Shown here: one piece after another, positions 13,620-22,613 of the stretch
Numbering within the stretch: position 1 is the first letter of the stretch
How the letters are laid out: each line of letters begins with the position of its first letter
Source: Bacteroidales bacterium OttesenSCG-928-B11
Lineage (GTDB): Bacteria; Bacteroidota; Bacteroidia; Bacteroidales; WCHB1-69
NCBI GenBank assembly: GCA_030267125.1
Contig: JAJDJJ010000018.1
Coordinates: forward strand, 1-33,979
DNA length: 33,979 nucleotides
Reading direction: 5' to 3'
The notes under the pieces: generated by a model
Databases searched by the model: none
What the model was told of the DNA's origin: nothing
The model's input: the letters and a program-made list of their open reading frames with translations, nothing else
Translations under genes and position numbers: made by a program

Positions 13620-16600
13620 ATGCCCATGAATATCTCTAATTTTCGCCTTTTTGTAGAAAAAAAGGCCACCTTTCAAGTCGAAGCACAAAGTTTAATGAAC
13701 GATTTGAATGCGAATCTGCATTTGAATATTAAGCAGTTAAGGTTGATTAATGTGTATGACATCTTCCATGTTGAACCGCAACTGTTAGAAAAAGCTAAAC
13801 AGAGCATCTTTTCCGAACCGGTTACCGATGATCTTCACGATGATTTTGATCTTTCGGGATTGAACTGTTTCGCGGTGGAGTTTCTCCCCGGACAGTTTGA
13901 TCAACGGGCCGATAGCGCTATGCAGTGCCTCTCGCTGATCGACCCGAAGAATAGAGCGATCATCCGCAGCGCGAAACTGATTATTGTGGATGATGCCGTC
14001 TCTGCGGAAGATCTTCAGAAGATCAAAAAAAGTGTGATCAATGAGGTGGAAGCCCGTGAGAAGAATATGGATATTCTTGAGTTTCACGAAGATATAGAAG
14101 TGCAGCCCGTTCCGATATATTCCGGATTTATCAACTATAGTAAAGAACAGATGGCAGCCTTTCGGGATGAACTCTCGTTGGCGATGTCGCTGGAGGATTT
14201 CCTTTTCATTCAGGATTATTTCAAGAATGAAGAGAAACGTGATCCGTCGGAAACGGAGATCAAGATGTTGGACACCTACTGGAGCGATCATTGTCGTCAC
14301 ACCACTTTTGAAACACAATTAGATCAAATCACTTTCAAGCCCTCCTCTTTTGCCGATCAGCTGCAAGAGGCGTTTTTCCGATATATGGATTTGCGGAAGA
14401 AAGTGCATGGCGGTCAGAAACCGCTGACATTGATGGATATGGGAACTATCTGCGGGAAGTATGAACGCAAAACCGGGAATCTTCCCGATCTCGAAATCTC
14501 GGAAGAGATCAACGCTTGCAGTGTCTATATCGATGTGGATGTGGATGGAAAAATGGAGAAATGGTTGCTGATGTTCAAAAATGAAACACACAACCATCCT
14601 ACTGAAATAGAGCCTTTTGGCGGTGCTTCCACCTGTGTGGGCGGTGCGATCCGCGATCCGCTCAGCGGAAGAAGTTACGTATATCAAGCTATGCGGGTGA
14701 CCGGCGCGGGAAATATTACCGAGCCGTTCAGCGAAACGTTGGAGGGGAAATTGCCGCAGCAGGTGATCTCCAAAACGGCGGCGCACGGCTACTCGTCGTA
14801 TGGCAACCAGATTGGCTTGGCGACCACATTTGTCAGAGAGTTATATCATGATGGATACAAAGCTAAACGATTGGAAATCGGTGCGGTAGTGGGTGCGGCT
14901 CCGGCAAGCTCCGTGGTTCGCGAACAGCCACAACCCGGCGATATCGTCATCATGTTCGGCGGCAAAACCGGACGCGACGGCATTGGCGGCGCAACCGGCT
15001 CTTCCAAAGAGCACACGGAAACGTCGTTGGAGGTTTGCACCGCGGAAGTTCAGAAAGGAAATGCACCCGAAGAGCGTAAGATTCAGCATCTTTTCCGCAA
15101 TCCGGAAGTGACGAAACTGATCAAGCGCTCGAACGACTTTGGCGCGGGCGGTGTCAGCGTGGCAATCGGGGAGTTAGCCGATGGCCTCACCATCAACCTC
15201 GACGTGGTTCCCGTGAAGTATCAAGGATTGAATGGAACGGAGATCGCCATCAGCGAATCGCAAGAGCGGATGAGCGTGGTGGTGGATAAGAAAGATGTGG
15301 ATGCCTTCTTCGAATACTGTCGCCAAGAGAATGTTGAAGCTACTGTCATCGCGGAAGTTACAGATAATAATAGATTGCAGATGACTTGGAACGGGAAGAT
15401 GATCGTTGACCTATCCCGCGACTTTATCAACACGAATGGAGTGCGCCAGAAAGTGAATGTGACCGTGAACCCGATTCCGGAAGATGTAATGGATTCCTTT
15501 GAGTACAAAGGAAATAGCATCGAAGAAAAGACAATGGACATGCTTTCTTCTCTCAATGTGGCTTCGCAGAAAGGGATGATCGAGATGTTTGATGCGACCA
15601 TCGGGGCAACTACGGTTTTGATGCCATTCGGTGGGAAATACCAGATGACCGAAACGCAAGCCAGCGTGCAGAAACTGCCTGTCCGTCACGGATATACCGA
15701 CACCGCAAGTTTAATCTCTTTCGGCTACAATCCCTACATTGCCTCCAAATCGCCTTTCCATGGATCAATGTATGCCATCGTAGAGTCGTTGGCGAAAATT
15801 GTTGCCGTTGGCGGTGATTACAAACAGGTTAGATTCACTTTTCAGGAATATTTTGAAAAGCTGTTGAAAGATGATGCCAAATGGGGAAAACCGTTTGCGG
15901 CGTTGTTGGGTGCGATTTACATGCAGTATGAGTTTCATCTGCCGGCTATTGGCGGTAAGGATTCCATGAGCGGCACGTTCAAAAATCTGAATGTTCCGCC
16001 AACGTTGGTCTCTTTTGCCGTGACTACCGGAAAGGCTTCGCAGATCATCTCGCCGGAATTTAAGAAAAAGGCCAATTATATCTATTTTATCAAACATACT
16101 CCCGAAAATACCAGACCCAATGTTGCCCAGCTGAAGGATCATTTTGATTTTATTCATCAAGAGATTTTGAATAAAAAGATCATCTCCGCTTTCACGTTGC
16201 AATTTGGTGGAATTATGGAAGCTTTGGTGAAGATGAGTCTGGGAAATGATTTGGGATTTGATATTACGACTAAAGAGTCGCTATTTGATTATGGCTATGG
16301 TAGTTTCGTGGTTGAAAGTGAAACGGAGCTGCAACATCCGGATGCGATATTGTTGGGAAGAGTTTCGGAGGATTATATTGTAAATGGAGAATCGCTGAAT
16401 AAACAACGCTGTTTTGAGGCTTGGCGGGGAACTTTCGGCAGCATCTATCCGGAGACCAAAAAGGGAAGTTTTAACAAAATAACACCGGATTTTACTCCGA
16501 AATCGATGCAAACGGATTTGAAACCACTTGCGCCGGCGGGAAAGGTGAAAGTATTGTTACCGGTATTTCCGGGCACAAACTGCGACTATGACACGGCGCG

Positions 16601-17336
16601 CGCTTTTGAGGAAGAGGGCGCGGAGACGGAGATCTTCGTTTTCCGGAATCTGAATGAAAAAGAGATCAATAGCTCTATTGATGAGATGGCGAAGAAGATC
16701 GAGGATTCTCATATTTTAGTGTTGAGCGGCGGTTTCAGCTCCGGGGATGAACCGGATGGCAGTGGGAAGTTCATTGCCAATGTATTGAACAACGCGAAGA
16801 TCAAAGCGGCCATCGAACGGTTGCTGGCGAAGAACCATCTGATACTGGGAATCTGCAACGGATTCCAGGCATTAGTGAAATCGGGACTGCTTCCTTTCGG
16901 GAAGATCGGCGAAGTGGATTCCCACTCCCCGACATTGTACAGGAATGATATTAACCGACATATCTCTCATATAACCAAAACGATAGTGTCGAGTACCGCA
17001 TCGCCGTGGCTCTCCTCTTTTGAGGTGGGAGAGATGCACCGCATCGCGATCAGCCACGGAGAAGGGAAGTTTGTAGTGAGTGAAGAGTTGGCGGCAGCGC
17101 TCTTTGAAAACAATCAGGTAGCTTTCCGGTATTGCGATTTCGACGGTCATCCCAGCATGGACGAAAACCACAACCCCAACGGCTCCTACTACGCCATCGA
17201 AGGCATTGTCTCTCCTTGTGGCAAGATACTCGGTAAAATGGGCCATAGCGAACGAAAAGGGGAACATCTTTACAAAAATATCGACGGAAACAAGGTGCAG
17301 AATATCTTCAAAAATGCAGTGGAGTATTTGAGTTAG
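13620..17336 (+). CDS. purL: Phosphoribosylformylglycinamidine synthase (PurL, long form)
   Basis: It catalyses step four of de novo purine synthesis: FGAR + glutamine + ATP to FGAM. At 1238 residues it is the single-chain form with three parts: an N-terminal domain, two ATP-binding AIRS-like halves (with SDHCRHTTFE, KNETHNHPTEIEPFGGASTC and LPAIGGKDSMSGTF) and a C-terminal class I glutaminase. The glutaminase shows LPVFPGTNCDYDTA, the nucleophile Cys in LGICNGFQALV, and HGEG further on. Starts at 13620 and 13626 are both possible. Upstream TACATTCG is one base from the -7 consensus. G+C is higher than in the flanking accessory regions, consistent with a core gene. The inserted three-gene block lies downstream. 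Confidence 0.97.
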   Translation: MPMNISNFRLFVEKKATFQVEAQSLMNDLNANLHLNIKQLRLINVYDIFHVEPQLLEKAKQSIFSEPVTDDLHDDFDLSGLNCFAVEFLPGQFDQRADSAMQCLSLIDPKNRAIIRSAKLIIVDDAVSAEDLQKIKKSVINEVEAREKNMDILEFHEDIEVQPVPIYSGFINYSKEQMAAFRDELSLAMSLEDFLFIQDYFKNEEKRDPSETEIKMLDTYWSDHCRHTTFETQLDQITFKPSSFADQLQEAFFRYMDLRKKVHGGQKPLTLMDMGTICGKYERKTGNLPDLEISEEINACSVYIDVDVDGKMEKWLLMFKNETHNHPTEIEPFGGASTCVGGAIRDPLSGRSYVYQAMRVTGAGNITEPFSETLEGKLPQQVISKTAAHGYSSYGNQIGLATTFVRELYHDGYKAKRLEIGAVVGAAPASSVVREQPQPGDIVIMFGGKTGRDGIGGATGSSKEHTETSLEVCTAEVQKGNAPEERKIQHLFRNPEVTKLIKRSNDFGAGGVSVAIGELADGLTINLDVVPVKYQGLNGTEIAISESQERMSVVVDKKDVDAFFEYCRQENVEATVIAEVTDNNRLQMTWNGKMIVDLSRDFINTNGVRQKVNVTVNPIPEDVMDSFEYKGNSIEEKTMDMLSSLNVASQKGMIEMFDATIGATTVLMPFGGKYQMTETQASVQKLPVRHGYTDTASLISFGYNPYIASKSPFHGSMYAIVESLAKIVAVGGDYKQVRFTFQEYFEKLLKDDAKWGKPFAALLGAIYMQYEFHLPAIGGKDSMSGTFKNLNVPPTLVSFAVTTGKASQIISPEFKKKANYIYFIKHTPENTRPNVAQLKDHFDFIHQEILNKKIISAFTLQFGGIMEALVKMSLGNDLGFDITTKESLFDYGYGSFVVESETELQHPDAILLGRVSEDYIVNGESLNKQRCFEAWRGTFGSIYPETKKGSFNKITPDFTPKSMQTDLKPLAPAGKVKVLLPVFPGTNCDYDTARAFEEEGAETEIFVFRNLNEKEINSSIDEMAKKIEDSHILVLSGGFSSGDEPDGSGKFIANVLNNAKIKAAIERLLAKNHLILGICNGFQALVKSGLLPFGKIGEVDSHSPTLYRNDINRHISHITKTIVSSTASPWLSSFEVGEMHRIAISHGEGKFVVSEELAAALFENNQVAFRYCDFDGHPSMDENHNPNGSYYAIEGIVSPCGKILGKMGHSERKGEHLYKNIDGNKVQNIFKNAVEYLS

Positions 17337-17761
17337 GGGTTAGGGAGTTAGGGGTATCCTGCAGGGAATAGCACTTTATAAACCGTAGATTTCAATCTGC
17401 GGACGGGCGGAGTGGCGAGCGATCACAAGTCCCGCAGGGACGGTACTTGATTTTCCATTCCCCATCCAGTGGGTTTAACAGTCGTAACTACAGACAGTGT
17501 GGTTAAAGGTACATAGTGACCTTTTTTGGTCATTCGGATGTGAAATACTTCTCTATGAGAAAATAAAATGTTTTTTTTGCAAAAATATAATTACAGAAAA
17601 AACGATATGTAAAATTTGATAGTAGATTGCGAAGAGTATTTGTAACGGCTTGATATTAGGATTTATAAGTTTGTGAAAAAGGTGGTTTTCGGGCAAAGAC
17701 GCATTGGGTAAGGGATGAAATAAATATCTGTATAAGGTGTGAATGTAAAACAAATGAAATT
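17337..17761. other. Gene-free spacer with short repeats
   Basis: It starts with degenerate GTTAGGG repeats right after the purL stop, then holds a TAAACCGTAGATTTCAATCT / GTCCCGCAGGGACGG element of the kind scattered between Bacteroidota genes. A small hairpin (TGACC-TTTTTT-GGTCA, about 17515-17531) follows, and the left copy of the direct repeat at 17542-17570. No coding frame is supported. Confidence 0.45.
17542..17570 (+). repeat. Left copy of direct repeat bracketing the nuclease operon
   Basis: It shares the 15-base core CTATGAGAAAATAAA (17553-17567) and most flanking bases with 20991-21021. The right copy continues into the transporter's promoter; the left copy is followed by a degraded, T-rich version of that promoter. 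Confidence 0.6.
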
Positions 17762-18634
17762 ATGACAAGACATATTAGACAAAATTTTTTAGATGATCTC
17801 AAAAATGGGGAATTAAAACTGTTGTTAGAGTGTGTTCAAAATGACGATACTCTTGATTTGGAATTGCGTGGAGACAGTGTAGTGATTTACTATCGTGGGG
17901 GAAAATTACTTACAGTGAAAGAAAAGGGATATGAATTAGAAAAATTAGATAAAAATTACATTACAGGTGGAGCATCCATTTTCGATCCTACAATTAAAAA
18001 TATAGCAGAATATTTTCCAAAGGCAAAATATATTGTAGATTTTTACATTCGCAACGTTAGGAATCATTTGTGGGAAAAGGAAATACAACAAAGAGTTGTA
18101 CAGGAAAACAACTATTCATCGCATTCAAAAAGTACAGATTATTATATCATTGACACTGAATATCAAGAAAATGAAATTGGAAGATTTGATATCGTAGCAT
18201 TACGTTGGGATTCAGATAGAACTTCTCGTAAATTGCAAAAAGAGTATAAACCGCAAATAACTGTTTTTGAGGTGAAACAAGGTTGTAAATCAGTTTCAGG
18301 CGAAAGTGGCATGTCTGCACATTTGGAAGATTTTAAAAGATTTATTTCTGATACGGCTAAGGTAAATGCTTTTAAACAAGACATGATCAATGTTTTTAGA
18401 CAAAAGAGGGAGTTGGGTTTGATTGATTGTCAAAATCCTCATGATATTAGTGTTATTGAAGATGATATAGAATTTGTGTTTTTATTAGCCAATTATGATC
18501 CTGACAGCAGTAGCCTGAAAAATGAATTGGAGAAAATATCTGATTGTAAATTCATTTATGCTAATCCGATGGGCTATGTATTAAATGCTAGAAATGTTAT
18601 TGATAAAGCGGAATTTGTAAAACGTAACTTTTAG
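17762..18634 (+). CDS. PD-(D/E)XK nuclease-like protein, unknown family
   Basis: I do not recognise a named family for this 290-residue protein. The N-terminal part (about 1-100) is alpha/beta with ELRGDSVVIYYRGGKLLTV. The central part has the spacing of a PD-(D/E)XK nuclease core: E133 in IIDTEYQE, D143 in GRFDIVALRW, then E170-V-K172 in ITVFEVKQG, each at the end of a predicted strand. A helical C-terminal part (about 185-290) contains DDIEFVFLLANYDPDSS. No signal peptide or membrane segment is seen, so it is cytoplasmic. The stop codon directly abuts the ATG of the beta-CASP gene (TAGATG), so the two are translated together. The gene is A+T-rich compared with purL. Catalysis is predicted from motif spacing only. 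Confidence 0.7.
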   Translation: MTRHIRQNFLDDLKNGELKLLLECVQNDDTLDLELRGDSVVIYYRGGKLLTVKEKGYELEKLDKNYITGGASIFDPTIKNIAEYFPKAKYIVDFYIRNVRNHLWEKEIQQRVVQENNYSSHSKSTDYYIIDTEYQENEIGRFDIVALRWDSDRTSRKLQKEYKPQITVFEVKQGCKSVSGESGMSAHLEDFKRFISDTAKVNAFKQDMINVFRQKRELGLIDCQNPHDISVIEDDIEFVFLLANYDPDSSSLKNELEKISDCKFIYANPMGYVLNARNVIDKAEFVKRNF

Positions 18635-19936
18635 ATGAAACTCACAATCCACAGGGGCACTAATCAAATAGGCGGTTGTGTGACCGAAATTGAAAGTAAT
18701 GGTTATAGAGTTTTCATCGATTTTGGTGAACAGTTACCGGGTATGGAGAAGATAGAATTACCCCCAATTGACGGATTAACTTTCGGTGATATCTCTAAAA
18801 GTGCCTTGTTTATAACCCATTATCACGGAGATCATATTGGAAAAATTTCCGATACGGTTGCAGATTTGCCAATATATGTTGGCAAAACAGGGCTTGCGAT
18901 TTATAATTGCCTCGAAAGTAGATTGTCTCATATTCCAGATCCACAAGAAGCAGAGAAACATCAAAAAATAGTTGAACGGATTAGAAAGGTTAAAATTTTT
19001 GAGAAGTTTCAGAAGGTCAAAATCGGAGAAATTTCAATTACGCCATTAGTTGTTGATCATTCCGCTTTTGACGCTTATATGTTTGTTGTGGAAGCGGATA
19101 ACAAACGCATACTTCATACGGGCGACTTTCGTGGACATGGTTTTAGAAGTGACGAATTAGTCCCAATGTTGGAAATTTACGCCAAAGATATTGACTACAT
19201 TATTTCCGAAGGTTCTAATATACAACGTCCCAATGCGATAATTCAGACGGAACAAAAATTGCAAGATGATTTTAAATCACAGTTCAAAGAATATAAATAC
19301 AATTTCGTTTTAACCTCTTCAACAAATATCGACAGGATATTCAGCCTGTATCATGCCGCAAAAGATGCGAAACGTTGTTTCGTTTGCGATGATTATCAAA
19401 CAAAAATTATGAAAATTGTTTCCGAAAATCATAAGCAGGAATTATCATTTTATGATATTGATTATGAGCAAAAAACAAATTCTGTCGGTCGTTTCTTTGA
19501 TTTACGTCGTTATCATGGAAATTCATTTTCTTTTGCAGGGAAGTTGAAACCGTTTTTAGATAAACATGGTTTTTGTATGCTTATCCGTTCAAATGATGAC
19601 TTTAATCCGATTTTAGAAGAATACGTAAAATCAAACGAAACAAAAATATATTATTCGATGTGGAATGGATATTTGGACGCTAAGAAAACGGCATTCAATG
19701 AATCGCTGTATAATTTTTTAAAACCTTATCAGTATGAAGTGATGCATACAAGTGGGCATGCTGATATTCAAACTTTAAATGCTGTTTTTGAAGTGGTTAA
19801 TCCTAAAGGAGGTGTTCTTCCAATCCATACAGACGCTCCTGAAAAATTTCAAGAATTATTTTCCGGTCAAACGATTATTCCGCTAAAAGATGGCGAAGTG
19901 TTTGATTGTAATATTTCTCCAATAGATAAACTATGA
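18635..19936 (+). CDS. Beta-CASP metallo-beta-lactamase (RNase J-like) protein
   Basis: The 433-residue protein has the metal-binding motif HYHGDH at 62-67 (HxHxDH), a further His at 142 (VVDHSAFDAY), HTGDFRGHG with the bridging Asp at 164, and SEGSN at 191-195 as the likely beta-CASP acidic motif. A late TSGHAD and LPIHTDAPEKF match the C-terminal His motifs of RNase J/CPSF-type nucleases. It is shorter than RNase J (about 550) and lacks that family's C-terminal domain. Beta-CASP enzymes cut RNA or DNA; the substrate here is unknown. It abuts the PD-(D/E)XK gene upstream and overlaps the phosphoesterase gene by 4 bases (ATGA), so the three form one tightly coupled unit. Confidence 0.85.
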   Translation: MKLTIHRGTNQIGGCVTEIESNGYRVFIDFGEQLPGMEKIELPPIDGLTFGDISKSALFITHYHGDHIGKISDTVADLPIYVGKTGLAIYNCLESRLSHIPDPQEAEKHQKIVERIRKVKIFEKFQKVKIGEISITPLVVDHSAFDAYMFVVEADNKRILHTGDFRGHGFRSDELVPMLEIYAKDIDYIISEGSNIQRPNAIIQTEQKLQDDFKSQFKEYKYNFVLTSSTNIDRIFSLYHAAKDAKRCFVCDDYQTKIMKIVSENHKQELSFYDIDYEQKTNSVGRFFDLRRYHGNSFSFAGKLKPFLDKHGFCMLIRSNDDFNPILEEYVKSNETKIYYSMWNGYLDAKKTAFNESLYNFLKPYQYEVMHTSGHADIQTLNAVFEVVNPKGGVLPIHTDAPEKFQELFSGQTIIPLKDGEVFDCNISPIDKL

Positions 19937-20526
19937 AAATTCTCCATCTCTCGGACACGCATAATCAGCATCATTCATTGCGGGAAATGCCCGCTGCCGA
20001 TGTGATTATTCATTCGGGCGACGTTTCGTTTGCCGGTTCAGAAGATGAGGTGATCGATTTTATGAACTGGTTTATTGCTTTGCCTTACAAATACAAGATT
20101 TTCATTGCAGGGAATCATGACGATTGTTTGTTTGGCGCCAATATTGACGGATTACCCGATAACTGTTTCTATCTGTGCAATTCAGGAGTCACGATCGAGG
20201 GAGTGCAATTCTATGGAATTCCCATGTTTATGGAGGATATCGTATTAGGAAATTATGATGACAGTATAACGAAAATCCCTCCCGAAACAGATGTTTTAAT
20301 TTCTCATCAACCGCCTTATCGTGTTTTGGATTTTGCCGGGAATACCAACTTCGGAGATCCTCTATTGTTTCAGACTTTACTGGAAATTCGACCAAAATGC
20401 CATCTTTTCGGACATATTCACGATGCGTATGGCATTGAAAAGAAGGAAGGTATTTTATTCGTAAATGCGGCCATACTGAATGAAAATTACGAGATGTCTA
20501 ATAAGCCGGTATTGTTGGAGATATAA
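19933..20526 (+). CDS. Calcineurin-like metallophosphoesterase
   Basis: This 197-residue enzyme carries all dinuclear metal motifs of the superfamily: LSDTH (D8, H10), IIHSGDVSF (D30), FIAGNHDD, LISHQPP and HLFGHIHDAYG. It resembles the small phosphoesterases related to the MPPED2/UPF0046 group. Such proteins hydrolyse phosphodiesters, from cyclic nucleotides to nucleic acid ends; which applies here is not visible. Its ATG lies inside the last codons of the beta-CASP gene (overlap ATGA), and no stop-proximal terminator follows. With the two upstream genes it makes a three-hydrolase operon directed at phosphodiester bonds. Confidence 0.9.
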   Translation: MKILHLSDTHNQHHSLREMPAADVIIHSGDVSFAGSEDEVIDFMNWFIALPYKYKIFIAGNHDDCLFGANIDGLPDNCFYLCNSGVTIEGVQFYGIPMFMEDIVLGNYDDSITKIPPETDVLISHQPPYRVLDFAGNTNFGDPLLFQTLLEIRPKCHLFGHIHDAYGIEKKEGILFVNAAILNENYEMSNKPVLLEI

Positions 20527-20788
20527 CCCGAAGTTTGATTTTGTCATCTTTGTAGTGTATAGGGAGCTACAGAAGGATCATTCAATCATGGTCAATCTCT
20601 GTACATCCTTTTTGAATGCGAACCTAACAGATTTATGTGGACTAATTTTCTTCGAAGATGGAATTAACATCCATTCTCCTATGCAAAATTTCAAATACTC
20701 TCCACTAATAGAAAAATGCCTCTATATTGCTCTTTTTCAGTTTGTTCAATTTTGTAAGAAACGGATTTTCTATTGTTGCATACTACAT

Positions 20789-20820
20789 TTTTCGGCAGTA
20801 AATAAAATTATTGCCGAAAA
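20789..20820. terminator. Strong hairpin, likely bidirectional terminator
   Basis: Thirteen bases (TTTTCGGCAGTAA) pair with TTATTGCCGAAAA across a 6-base loop, with one G-T pair. A-runs and T-runs on both sides fit a terminator on either strand. It is 262 bases after the phosphoesterase stop. Confidence 0.65.
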
Positions 20821-20990
20821 GTGTGGGTGTTTTTGATTTACATTCTTATCTTTTTGATTTCTGTTCTTGCAGTAACGATTTTATGCAACTACTAACCGCC
20901 TATTAATCAGCATATTATTTGGGGAAGAATTTCATAAGAGGTTACACAGAGAGCACGGATGATCACAGAGAATTGAAAAAACTGAAAACT

Positions 20991-21021
20991 GAAAGTATTT
21001 TGCTATGAGAAAATAAATATG
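20991..21021 (+). repeat. Right copy of direct repeat bracketing the nuclease operon
   Basis: The core CTATGAGAAAATAAA lies at 21003-21017 and matches 17553-17567 exactly, with similar bases on both sides. The -7 box of the transporter gene follows at once. Confidence 0.6.
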
Positions 21022-21022
21022 C

Positions 21023-21030
21023 TATATTTG
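21023..21030 (+). promoter_or_regulatory. Putative -7 box of POT transporter (TATATTTG)
   Basis: TATATTTG matches the Bacteroidota -7 consensus and lies 34 bases before the transporter ATG. It is the direct continuation of the right-hand direct repeat. Confidence 0.5.
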
Positions 21031-21063
21031 TCCTCTTCAAATCAGATAAAACAATAATGTAAA

Positions 21064-22551
21064 ATGATAAAGAGACACCCCCGAGGGGTACTTCCCTTGA
21101 TCTTGACCAATATGTTTACTCGTTTTGCATTCTACATCATAGCGGCAAACCTCCTCTCTTTTTTATCCGCAAAAATGAATTTTTCGTGGGATGAATTAAA
21201 CATAGCTTACGCCATTTTTTATTTTTTAATTTTCATCCTGGCCTTTGTCGGAGGATTCATTGCGGATAAGACGAGAAACTATAAAGGAACGATCTTGAAA
21301 GGTGCTGTCTTAATGACACTTGGATCGATCATCATTGCCATTCCGACTCCTGCCGGATCATCGTGGATATTTTTTGGAATAGTATGTCCGGCGTTATTTC
21401 TTATAGTTTTTGGCAACGGCTTGTTCAGGAGTAATATTTATGCCGTATTAGGGCAAATGTATGATAATCAGGAGTACACGAAAATGCGCGATTCGGGTTT
21501 TTTGCTATTCAACCTGTTTTTGAGTATTGCCGTATTACTTGCCCCAGGGGTTGCTGAAGGCATAAGAAACTATTGTATAATGCGCAAGGGATTTGTTTAC
21601 GATTTTGATCTTCCCCAACTTTGCCACGACTATATTGCCAATGGAAAGAATATGGATAGATATTGCCAATTTGAAATGTTGGCATCAACATCCGGACAAG
21701 GAACGATGGAAATCTCAGAATTTGCCTCTCAATATCTCCAAGTTTTTAGCACTGGATTTTCTATCGTTTTCATGATTGCCTTTATTGTCATGGCAATCTC
21801 TTTGCTCATTTTTCTTCGCTATGAGAAGAAATTTCCGATACCTGCCAATCTTGAAGCGGACTCTTTTTCTATGGATCCCAAACTGCTCAGGCAACGAGCA
21901 TACCTCTTTCTGGCTCTTTTCGGAGTATTGAATCTCTTCTCTTTTGCATCTTCTCAAGATGGAACAATTTTGCCGATCTTCGTGAGAGATTATGTTGATT
22001 ATCAAAAAATTCCACTTAGTCCGAATAAATTAATGCTTCTGTTTAGCATAGTGGTGATTCCTATTATTTTAGCTATTTTCACCATTTTACGGAAAAAAGG
22101 CAGGGAACCATCCACCCTTAAAAAGATGGCTTGGGGAATGGGAATAGCGGCTATCGCTTTCATTATAATGGCTGTAGGCTCAATTGGGTTGCCCGGATAT
22201 TCTGTGCTGAGAGAGATGAGCGGTCTCTCTGACGAACAGCGGGTGGGGCCGGTTTTTCTAATCATCGCTTTCTTCATTTGGTCAATAGCTAACGTGTTGT
22301 TTGCTCCGCTTTTAAATTCATTTATATCGCAATTCGCCCGCCCGAAACATCAGGGAATCATGCAGAGTGTCTCTCTGTTTGCATCTTTTTTTGGAAATAT
22401 GCTGTTGTTTTTGAGTTTCATGATATACAATCATATTCCTGTTTGGGGAAGCTGGCTGATTTGCGCAGCCATTTGTTTGATTTCGATGATTATCATGTTG
22501 CCTGTTGCCCGGAAAATGGGGCGAATCTTGATCCATAATAGCATGAAATGA
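21064..22551 (+). CDS. POT/MFS-type transporter, atypical
   Basis: The 495-residue membrane protein has about 12-14 predicted helices and resembles proton-dependent oligopeptide transporters (POT/PTR): FVGGFIADKTRNYKGTI after the second helix and FGNGLFRSNIYAVLGQMYD, the equivalent of the family's GxGxxKPNxxxxxGxxY signature. The first-helix ExxERF motif of classical POTs, which takes part in proton coupling, reads NMFTRF here, lacking both glutamates. A soluble insert of about 60 residues (about 170-230, NYCIMRKGFVYDFDLPQLC) is another deviation. The substrate is unknown and may not be peptides. Promoter box at 21023-21030. Confidence 0.8.
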   Translation: MIKRHPRGVLPLILTNMFTRFAFYIIAANLLSFLSAKMNFSWDELNIAYAIFYFLIFILAFVGGFIADKTRNYKGTILKGAVLMTLGSIIIAIPTPAGSSWIFFGIVCPALFLIVFGNGLFRSNIYAVLGQMYDNQEYTKMRDSGFLLFNLFLSIAVLLAPGVAEGIRNYCIMRKGFVYDFDLPQLCHDYIANGKNMDRYCQFEMLASTSGQGTMEISEFASQYLQVFSTGFSIVFMIAFIVMAISLLIFLRYEKKFPIPANLEADSFSMDPKLLRQRAYLFLALFGVLNLFSFASSQDGTILPIFVRDYVDYQKIPLSPNKLMLLFSIVVIPIILAIFTILRKKGREPSTLKKMAWGMGIAAIAFIIMAVGSIGLPGYSVLREMSGLSDEQRVGPVFLIIAFFIWSIANVLFAPLLNSFISQFARPKHQGIMQSVSLFASFFGNMLLFLSFMIYNHIPVWGSWLICAAICLISMIIMLPVARKMGRILIHNSMK

Positions 22552-22613
22552 ATTTGCCCGAAAATAGTAGCCGTTCAGATGACGACAGTAATATTCAATA
22601 ACACAAATAGGTG

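Larger units (their letters stand above)
20527..21063. other. Gene-free spacer; possible small RNA and insertion boundary
   Basis: A promoter-like CATCTTTG lies at about 20548 and a strong hairpin at 20789-20820, so a transcript of about 250 nt is conceivable between them. A plus-strand frame here lacks any recognisable protein feature. ACACAGAG/CACGG-type repeat pieces occur at 20943-20975, and the right copy of the bracketing repeat at 20991-21021. Confidence 0.4.

Noticed and set aside
13785-14786. Long minus-strand frames (177 and 155 residues) inside purL
   Set aside because: They are shadows of the purL reading frame, with no recognisable domain, start signal or promoter.
20480-20836. 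118-residue plus-strand frame after the phosphoesterase
   Set aside because: It starts inside the phosphoesterase gene, runs through a strong hairpin, and shows no domain pattern.
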